DNA of 16,358 nucleotides from Thoreauomyces humboldtii (Eukaryota; Chytridiomycota; Chytridiomycetes; Spizellomycetales; Powellomycetaceae), in the NCBI GenBank assembly GCA_027596035.1, contig JADGJA010000515.1, positions 1 through 16,358 on the forward strand, in the 5' to 3' direction. The notes below the pieces were generated by a model that was given only the letters and a program-made list of their open reading frames with translations, was not told where the DNA came from and did not search any database. Positions 9,563 to 16,358 of this stretch are shown piece after piece. A program made the position numbers and the translations under genes. The stretch's first letter is position 1, and every line of letters starts with the position of its first letter.

Positions 9563-10088
9563 GGCGTATCCTCAATAAAGCTGCGTCCACGTTCCTTATG
9601 GAATGCGACTTTTGCCGAAGACTTGTGGCACTGAATTGTGAACCTTGATATATAATAGTTTATGCTATATTGGAGGATGGGTCAGAGGCAAGGGACGAGG
9701 AGGAGGGGGATCTGTCCAAAACATAAACGCGTGCCGTACAAGTTACATGCAACCATGCGCGTAATGTGAAGGGTTCTCGGGGGACTTCGTACCGCTTGCA
9801 AGGGGAATGGCGCCTCGGGGGAGCTTGATCCAGTGGACATCAATCAATCGTACTGTATTCATGATAAACTGGCGTTGTTACGGGTCTATGTAACCTAAAG
9901 CTTTCCGGGTTACTCGCGTTATAAATGATTGACATGTTTCCTCTGGCAGAACAGCGCAAGAAACTGTCTCATGTGCTACAGGATTCATGGAAATGACAAG
10001 CCTGCTAAGCCAGAGCAAGCATGCCAATTCCTGCTACTCCTGCCCTAGTCCATCAGCCGGTGGTTTCACTGGATAGCTGGATGACCGG
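9563..10088. other. Intergenic region: SEC8 promoter and BLOC1S1 3' flank
   Basis: These 526 bp lie between the SEC8 start codon and the BLOC1S1 stop codon; both genes are on the minus strand. An AT-rich TATA-like tract sits 85-110 bp upstream of the SEC8 ATG. A small inverted repeat lies at 9890-9913 (GTAACC and GGTTAC arms around the palindrome AAAGCTTT). No coding sequence is supported. Confidence 0.5.
9647..9672 (-). promoter_or_regulatory. TATA-like AT-rich tract upstream of SEC8
   Basis: The tract reads GATATATAATAG on the plus strand (9647-9658), continuing to CTATATT. It lies about 85-110 bp upstream of the SEC8 ATG, where a core promoter could be. This is motif evidence only. Confidence 0.3.
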
Positions 10089-10565
10089 TCAATACTTGTC
10101 AAAACTTGCTTGAGCTTGTTCCATCACCGGACAAGTATCCCGCAAATCTCGTTCTATGGCCGACGCCCAGCTCCGGACATCGCCGAGATCCTGGTATAAA
10201 ATTTATGATAGGTAGTACTTCAAATCGCGACGTAGGAACTCTTGCATACCTTTATAGCGGTGTTCAAGTCATCGAGTAGCGTCAGCCACTGACGAGACTG
10301 CCGCCTGAATTGAGTCGTCGCTGCATGTATCCACTTTGCTTCGGCTTCTATGTCTCCTTGATTTTGGAAAGCCAGAGCAACCGTGCGTGGCGAAGAAGAG
10401 CATGCGACGTAAGCGTGCGCTGTCAAGCAGACCGTTAGATTCGCGACGCCGCTGGCGGCCTCGCGCTGGAGATGCTCCGAATGTAGCTTGTCCGCAACCC
10501 TGCTTCTGCTGATGCTCTCTGAACGCTTTTGCCAAGATCGTGCGAAGCCTTCTTGATTCTTACAT
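10089..10565 (-). CDS. BLOC1S1: BLOC-1 subunit 1 (BLOS1) homologue, ~117 aa, 5' end unresolved
   Basis: Small coiled-coil subunit shared by the BLOC-1 and BORC complexes, which act in endosome/lysosome trafficking and positioning. Supported exons: 10499-10250 and 10190-10089, joined over a 59-nt intron (GTATGC to ACCAG). Seen: VALAFQNQ, then QFRRQSRQWLTLLDDLN, then across the splice AIK joined to DLGDVRSWASAIERDL, closely matching the animal BLOS1 pattern VAQAYMNQ, QFAKQTGQW, ALKEIGDVENWARSIELDM. No ATG opens this frame. A 64-nt GT-AG intron at 10500-10563 would supply a split start codon (AT at 10565-10564, G at 10499) and a 117-aa protein near the usual length. However, that intron contains FREHQQKQ in another frame, resembling the animal N-terminus KEHQAKQ, so a +1 frameshift is the competing explanation. 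Identity is good; the start is doubtful. Confidence 0.75.
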
Positions 10566-10686
10566 TAGATCCCAGTAACTGTTGCAGACGAAGCTTGGAA
10601 CGACGTAACTGCGCCACGCCCGTGTAACGGTCCCTTATATTCGAAGACCCAATTTCCGTTTTCAAGCATTTAACTACCCATCCACC
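10566..10686. promoter_or_regulatory. Short divergent promoter between BLOC1S1 and SSU72
   Basis: The proposed start codons of the two head-to-head genes are about 120 bp apart, so both must be driven from this segment or from within each other's 5' ends. A TTATATT motif at 10635-10641 could serve SSU72. Bidirectional use is inferred from spacing. Confidence 0.45.
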
Positions 10687-11532
10687 ATGTATACCCAGCC
10701 CAGTGGTAACCAGCAGCAGCAGCAGCAGCAGCAGCGGCGGCCGCAAGCACAGCAGAACTTCAGACTTGCCGTGATATGCGCCAGCAACCAGAACCGCAGC
10801 ATGGAGGCTCATAATGTACTCTTGTCAGTAGCGGTGTGTCCTCCCTATCATTCTTAAGGAATCAAAACTGTATTTCTTAACCTTCACTATTTCGGTTCAC
10901 AGGAAAGCTGGCTTTGTCGTATCGTCGTATGGGACGGGTTCTGCGGTTCGACTCCCAGGCCCCGCCGCTGATAAGCCAAATATCTATCCTTTTGGGCTTC
11001 CTTACAATGATATGTATCAGGACCTCCAAAAAAAAGATCCTGTTCTGTGAGTCTACTCTCCTTTCCTGCTCTACATCCAAATGCTAATACACTGTTCTGA
11101 AGATACAAAAACAACGGTCTCCTGCTTATGCTCGACCGAAACCGTCGCATCAAGCGGGCACCAGAACGGTGGCAGGAGTCGCGGGATGTGTTTGACTTGG
11201 TGATTTCGTGCGAGGAGCGTTGCTTTGACTCTGCCTGTGATGGTAGTTATTCTTGTCCTTTTTTTTCATGCAAGCTGGGGGCAGGCGAATTGATATGAGT
11301 GGTTATTGCAGATCTGAACAACCGCTCGGCAGACCTCAATCGACCAGTGCATCTTGTCAATCTGGAAATCCAGGACAACCATCAGGAAGCTGCCATCGGA
11401 GGGCAGCTCATTCTGCAGCTCGTTAATATGATCGCGCAATCACCAGACCGCGACGCCGACCTCGATAGGATTTTGGAAGCCTTTTCGGCTCGGACAAAGG
11501 CGCAAGTGTTGCATACAGTGTGTTTCTACTGA
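10687..11532 (+). CDS. SSU72: RNA polymerase II CTD phosphatase Ssu72, 4 exons, 213 aa
   Basis: Ssu72 removes phosphate from Ser5 (and Ser7) of the RNA polymerase II C-terminal repeats and works with the cleavage/polyadenylation complex in termination and 3'-end formation. Exons 10687-10823, 10903-11046, 11103-11242 and 11312-11532 join in phase (642 nt). The signature CX5R is CASNQNR at residues 31-37 (Cys31 nucleophile, Arg37 phosphate binding), followed by SMEAHN. Further family blocks: [41 protein letters not shown] with the likely general-acid Asp, DNHQEAAIG and the exact C-terminus HTVCFY. ATG 10687 lies in a good context (CCACCATGT). The N-terminal ~25 residues, with eight consecutive Gln at 9-16, exceed the human protein, whose catalytic Cys is residue 12. 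Identity is very secure. Confidence 0.96.
10711..10734 (+). repeat. (CAG)8 trinucleotide repeat in SSU72 exon 1
   Basis: Eight uninterrupted CAG codons encode Gln9-Gln16 of Ssu72, followed by two CGG. The tract lies just upstream of the catalytic loop and is a potentially length-variable microsatellite. Confidence 0.95.
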
Positions 11533-12057
11533 AGGACGGGATAAGGTGGGGGGAAAAGTTGGAAGGGGTGTCCCAATGCTTTTAAATTTTGGAGCCTTGT
11601 GGGCGATTTCGCTCTTGTTACACATGGATCCCTCAATGCTGGAGCTCTGCTGGTGTTCCCGCACTTGGAGGACCAAGCATAGCTAGGCGAGTAGGGCTCC
11701 GTTCCTCCACATAGCCACCTTGACGGCCCGGTCGCCGGTGAATCTGAACAGGCGATCTCAGCACGAGACCTTTTCCTAGTGGGAAAGTTTTCAGTCAAAC
11801 GGGTGCCCTCGCCAGCTCCGATTATCTGTCTTTACGCAGCAAGTACCAGGTATGTCGACGCTGGGAGGGTGCGCCCAGAGAGAAGGTCCATAAGTTTTCG
11901 ATTGTGCCGCTCGCTGTCAAACGGTCAGGGAAAAAGTCCAGCCAGCCGGACACAAACTCGGGCACTAGACCGACCACCTGCGATTCTCACAGGAGAACTC
12001 TCTCACCGACCCTAGGACATCCTAGTTCCTCAGGTCGGTCTCGACCTCATCACAAGC
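11533..12057. other. Intergenic region: SSU72 3' flank and SMC6 promoter/leader
   Basis: A stretch of 525 bp with no supported gene. Its right-hand end, just before the SMC6 ATG, carries the two small inverted repeats described separately. A 78-codon open frame at 11779-12015 has no family-like features. Confidence 0.5.
12012..12047 (+). promoter_or_regulatory. Two adjacent stem-loops in the SMC6 5' leader
   Basis: CTAGGACATCCTAG (12012-12025) is an inverted repeat able to form a 5-bp stem with an ACAT loop. AGGTCG (12032-12037) and CGACCT (12042-12047) form a 6-bp GC-rich stem with a GTCT loop, ending 10 nt before the ATG. If this DNA is in the transcript, the hairpins could slow ribosome scanning. 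If it is promoter DNA, they could be dyad protein sites. Confidence 0.4.
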
Positions 12058-15000
12058 ATGTCGATCAGTGAGGACGACGACGGCGAGTTCGCAGCGTCTG
12101 CTCAGTCGACCATGCTCCTCCACGATCCATCCGTCGGAACCCGCAAGCGCTCTGCGCCGACTACACCGCTTCCGCAACCTCACCCAAAAAAACATCATGC
12201 GTCTCCGCAAGCGAGTGCAAGTCACTCGGATTCATCGCAGTCGGATGCAGATGACGGGATCGTGTTCCAGCCGGTATGTGCGACGCGTGAAACTTCCCGT
12301 CGTGGCGTATTATCTCTAACTCTGCCTTCCCGTCCAGAAACCTGCGGGATCGCAAAAGGTCAAGGACGAAACGGGCTCGATCGCGCACGTGGAACTCGTC
12401 AATTTCATGTGTCACAAATACCTCGCAGTGCCCCTAGGCCCGAAAATCAACTTCATAGTCGGCCACAACGGAAGCGGCAAGAGCGCTATCCTCACGGCGT
12501 TATCAGTTTGCCTGGGCGCTCGAGCTACGTTAACAAACCGTGCTACAAGTTTGAAAGACTTCCTTAAGGAAGGCACCAACATAGGTTCCGTGACGGTTAC
12601 TATTCGGAACGGGGGCGCGGACGCGTATCGCCCGGAGGAGTACGGGGACGCCATCATCATTGAGCGCAAGATTAGACGAGAGGGCTCGAGCACTTACAAG
12701 ATCAAGAATGCTTCCGGTGTGGTGGTATCCACCAAGCGGGAGGAGCTGCTTTCCATAATGGATACCATGCAAATCCATGCGGAAAATCCGATGACGATTC
12801 TTACCCAGGATGCCGCGCGTAGCTTCCTTGCAAACAGCACCGCTAGTGACAAGTACAACTTCTTCCTGAAAGGGACGGGACTGCGTCAGCTGAGCTACGA
12901 CTACAATCTCATTACCCAGAGCGTGACCAACATGAAAAGCACCCTAGATCACAAGAAGACCGCGTTGCCAGACATGAAAAAAGAATACAGGAAACTGGAA
13001 GCGACGTTGAAGAATCTCGAAAAAACGAAAGACCTCCAGGCCAGCATTGAGCATTTAAAGAAACAGTGGGTCTGGTCGTTGGTAGTGGAGAGCGAAGATA
13101 GCCTCGAGCAGGCCGTCAGTAAACTCCAGCGAGCCCGTGCCAAGGTCACCGCTGCAGAGGAGAAGAAAACGGACTGTGAAACTCAGATTGTCGAGCGTGA
13201 CGCAGAACTGGAAAAGATTCAGACTCAGATCGACACCGGAGTTGCTTCGGCGACTACATTGCGTGACGAGAGGAAGTCTCTTGAACAGGAACGCATGACT
13301 ATTCGTCAAAAGCGAAGAACATATGAAAGCGAAAGACTGGACATGAACGCAACCGTTCTTCGTCTGCGAAGGAACATGGCGGGAATTCAGACAAAGATTG
13401 ATGAGGAAGTTCGCAGGATTGAGGGAGACGGAAGGTGCGCAATAAAGCGGTGTTGTCTTGCCGCTATTTGCTAAACGGACGACACTCAGAACTACCCGGA
13501 AGCAGCAGCTGACCGCAATCAGCGATCTTGAACAGCGGAAGCTTGTCGCAGAAGGCCAGCTTCGAGAGGTACGAGAATCAGTTGCTCAGTCCATCTATCA
13601 AGCTAACACTAGGATCCGACCAGGTCGAAAAAGAGTACCAAAGGAACGAACAAGAAGTGGCCGACGCGCACACAGCTTACCAAGCAGTCAAACGCCAACA
13701 GGCTGACATGCAAAGCGACTTTGACGAGGGCCTAGCGCGCATCAACGAGCTCCGTCGCGGTCAAAGCGCAGATCGGCTTGGTGCGTTCGGCAACAACGTA
13801 CGACGGGTTGTCGACATGATTGAGCAGTTTCATCAGCAAGGCAAATGGAGAGGCATGAAACCGATCGGGCCTATCGGTATGTCACGGCGCAGGAACGGGT
13901 GCGCCATGGGAAGGTCAGAACCCCTCAACTGTTTCCTAGGGCTTTACGTTAGCTTGAAGGCTCCAGAATACTCTGCGGCTATAGAAACAATTTTAGGCCA
14001 TTCCCTCAACTCGTTTGTGGTTCAAAACCAGGAAGATATGCTTTTGCTGCAGAGGCAAATCTTGAGCCCTTGCAACTGGTAAGCCGATAAACAGAGCGAT
14101 GTGTTCTTGCATTGAGTCTTGGTTAACCTTTTCGGCCAGTCGCAGTAACGTTGTAAGATTCGCAAGAGAGTCCATAGACTTTTCGCATGGAGAACCAGAC
14201 AGTCAATATCTGACAGTCATACGAGCCCTTGAGGTATAGGTATTAGAGGAAATTTCTAACGTAGCATAAACCCTGACCGCTGTGTTACAAGGTTTCACAT
14301 CCACTGGCGGAACAGCTGCTTGTTATCAACCATAACGCGGAAAAGACTGTTCTGGTGAAGGATAGGCATGAGGGTCATCAAGTTACTGCTCCTAGATTTC
14401 CGAACAATGTTTCATCCGTCTTCACTAAAGACTGCTTTCAAGTGGGCAACCGCGGCGGCGGCCTGTCAACTCAGGCAGCGACTATGTACCGTGGCTCGCC
14501 ACGTCTGACGACAGACGTGACTGCCCTCATTCGGTAACTAATTTTGTGTATCTTAAATTGTTCTGTATACGTCGTGACTGACCAGTGTGTGAAGCGAGGA
14601 AAACGAACGCAGAGACCAGCTTGAACCTCAGATTGAGGAGTTTGCCAGAACCATGACCGGTCCCGCCAAACGTCGATGGGATGAGGCGAAGGCGCAACAG
14701 CATGTCTTATCCGTGCGTCCCCAGTATGTCTCTGAAGTGATCAGGTTCATGTTCTCATACGTTCTGCGCAGAATGATCGCATGCGACTTCGACGCGAGGT
14801 GGCCAATCGAGCTCAAGATATCACCCGTATGAACGAGGAGCTCCTTGTAAGAACGTGAAATGTCGCAGCTTTTCAAAGGATATTGCTCATCCAGTTCTCA
14901 AAGGACGAAGAAGACACCAACGTCATAGGAAGCTTGCGTGAAGCCCTCGCCGTGAGTGGTTTTCATTTGCTGATTTCTGCCCACCGTTTCCTAAATCCAT

Positions 15001-16327
15001 TTCTACGCAGCGAGATGATGCATCCATTGAATCTGTGAAAAGTCAGTATAAAGCATTACAGGCCGAAGAAGACAAAGCCATGGCAGCAGATGCACCATTC
15101 GAAGATCAGGTCAATAAAATCGACGGAGAAGCAAGGATTCTGAAGGCCCGTATCGATAGTCTTGGCGTAAGTTAGATCGGCTATGGTAGGGAGGTGGCTA
15201 GGGACTCAAGACTTCAGCTGTAGGTAACTCTGGAGAAAACGGCCACAGCCAAGGCAAAAGCCTGTGCCGACCTCGAGCACTGGAACAATCAAATCAATAC
15301 CTATACGGCGCAAGTGGCTGAGGCTAAAGAAAATGTGCAAAGCATAGAGCGCACGCTCGCTGCCAAGCTAGAGTCAGCTGAAGCGTTCTGCCCTCGTGTC
15401 GAGTGCCATCACAGCAACGCTCATGTTGAGAACGAGTGTAAGAAGCAAACCACGCGACTTAAGGAGCTCCAGGACGAGTAAGTTGACGACACTGCCGAGA
15501 ACCGAGCAGATAACGCGATTAGTAACAATCATGATGACAGGCATGGCAGCTATGAAGATGTGGAAGCTCGCCTGGTCATCAAGAAGAGAGCTTACCTTGA
15601 AGCGAAGAGCGAGACGGACGACCTGGCTGCTTTCATCCGTATCGTTGGCGACTCACTGCGCGAGCGCCTGGATAATTGGGGATTATTCCGAGCGTACATC
15701 TCCGCACGCGCACGTATGCTATTCGGGGAGCTTATGAATCGTCGTGGCTTTGCCGGAAGACTGCTCCTTGACCACAATTCCGGCTCCCTCGAGCTCAGGG
15801 TAGACTGGCGGCTGTTCTGAATTTGCTTTTAAGGGGTTGCTAACAGCAACTTCTTCAGGTCACCATCAACTCGGACGGTGCAGTCCAGTCTGACAGGGAG
15901 GATGATCCTCGGGACAAGCGCGCCAGCAAGGGCAAAGATCCGCGCTCCTTGTCTGGAGGCGAAAAGAGTTTTTCGACCGTGTGTCTGCTCTTGTCCCTCT
16001 GGGAAAGCATGGGATCTCCTTTCCGAGCTCTAGATGAGTTCGATGTGTTTATGGTAGGTCGTCGTAATTGAAAGTACGGCAATGCGTGCCATTTCCGAAA
16101 GATATTAATTCGCCTGCTTTTCTCAGGACGCTGTCAATCGTCGTTCCAGTATGACCGCCATGATCGACAATGCTCGCGAACAACAGCGCGCTTGTCAGTA
16201 CATTTTTATCACGCCCCAGACTATGGGCAATGTTCCTGGCTTGAACGGTCCGGACGTCCGGGTGCATCGATTACTTGATCCCGAACGGGGTCAAACTAGA
16301 CTCGACGCTTCCGAAGCTGATGAGTAG
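12058..16327 (+). CDS. SMC6: SMC6, Smc5/6 complex ATPase, 15 exons, 1144 aa
   Basis: Core ATPase of the nuclear Smc5/6 complex, which acts in homologous recombination repair, resolution of replication intermediates and genome stability. Exons: 12058-12273, 12338-13434, 13490-13568, 13624-13876, 13940-14078, 14140-14233, 14292-14533, 14595-14712, 14772-14846, 14895-14951, 15011-15166, 15224-15477, 15541-15799, 15859-16053, 16127-16327. They total 3435 nt with consistent phases. Domains: a disordered acidic/Ser-rich tail (1-80); Walker A GHNGSGKS at 114-121; QDAARSFL in the head; a first coiled coil to about 540; a hinge with PIGPIGLYVSL and GHSLNSFVV (to ~576), then [19 protein letters not shown]; a second coiled coil with the SMC6-typical AFCPRVE; the ABC signature LSGGEKSF (from 1044); Walker [12 protein letters not shown] (from 1069), which contains the catalytic Glu. 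The ATG fits the family length. The gene appears complete and intact. Confidence 0.96.
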
Positions 16328-16349
16328 CTCACCGTACTGTTGCAACACG

Positions 16350-16358
16350 CCCCCCCCC
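16350..16358. repeat. Run of nine C at the window end
   Basis: The sequence ends in nine consecutive C, 23 bases after the SMC6 stop codon. This may be a real homopolymer or an assembly edge. Confidence 0.6.

Noticed and set aside
9174..9590. Longer minus-strand frame starting at 9590, seemingly an alternative SEC8 start
   Set aside because: It is a different frame from exon 1. It reads through intron 1 and only joins the true frame in exon 2. The 9562 ATG spliced at 9389/9326 gives the expected WDFM...EFNPV sequence.
10435..10812. 125-codon minus-strand open frame with a leucine run
   Set aside because: The leucines are the complement of the CAG repeat in SSU72 exon 1, and the frame is not that of BLOC1S1.
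12283..12288. ACGCGT (MCB cell-cycle element) in SMC6 intron 1
   Set aside because: It is a single copy inside an intron, and the same hexamer occurs by chance elsewhere in the window.
12249..12338. Read-through of SMC6 intron 1 as coding
   Set aside because: The open frame continues past 12274, but only splicing 12273 to 12338 joins the N-terminal tail to the frame that holds Walker A.
13569..13623. Alternative acceptor at the earlier CTAG in SMC6 intron 3
   Set aside because: It would leave an intron of under 50 nt and shift the frame away from the coiled-coil continuation. The ACCAG acceptor keeps phase 0.

Overview
The window is nuclear DNA from a fungus, most likely a basidiomycete. 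The evidence is structural: three genes packed with short spliceosomal introns (about 48-80 nt, GT-AG, CTRAY-like branch points), very short intergenic gaps, and an animal-like BLOC-1 subunit next to fungal-type SEC8, SMC6 and kynurenine formamidase. The lineage below Basidiomycota cannot be fixed by eye. I see no tRNA, rRNA, transposon, CRISPR array or viral gene.

Layout, left to right. 1-1219 has no convincing gene but holds a palindrome carrying two AP-1/Gcn4-type TGAGTCA sites. 1220-3298 (+) is an intronless 692-aa ORF that I do not recognise. 3881-4750 (+) is an intronless kynurenine formamidase-like alpha/beta hydrolase (tryptophan to NAD pathway). 4794-9562 (-) is SEC8/EXOC4, an exocyst subunit, here resolved into 26 exons encoding about 1052 aa. 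It ends tail-to-tail 43 bp from the hydrolase. 10089-10565 (-) is a BLOC1S1 (BLOS1) homologue with an unresolved 5' end. It lies head-to-head with SSU72 (10687-11532, +, 4 exons, 213 aa), the RNA polymerase II CTD phosphatase, with about 120 bp between the proposed start codons. 12058-16327 (+) is SMC6 (15 exons, 1144 aa), complete from the Walker A motif to the signature and Walker B motifs. The window stops 31 bp after its stop codon in a run of C.

The genes do not form a pathway. They are housekeeping functions side by side: NAD synthesis, secretory vesicle tethering, endolysosomal trafficking, transcription termination and chromosome maintenance. I found no new multi-gene system. The points worth checking are gene-structure oddities: an in-frame intron hidden in the SEC8 reading frame, a 19-nt SEC8 micro-exon, a BLOC1S1 start codon that is either split by an intron or followed by a frameshift, a polyglutamine tail on Ssu72, stem-loops in the SMC6 leader, and the uncharacterised intronless ORF.

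Exon joins were derived by hand from splice motifs, reading phase and remembered family conservation. All lengths and phases were checked arithmetically, but no database search was run.
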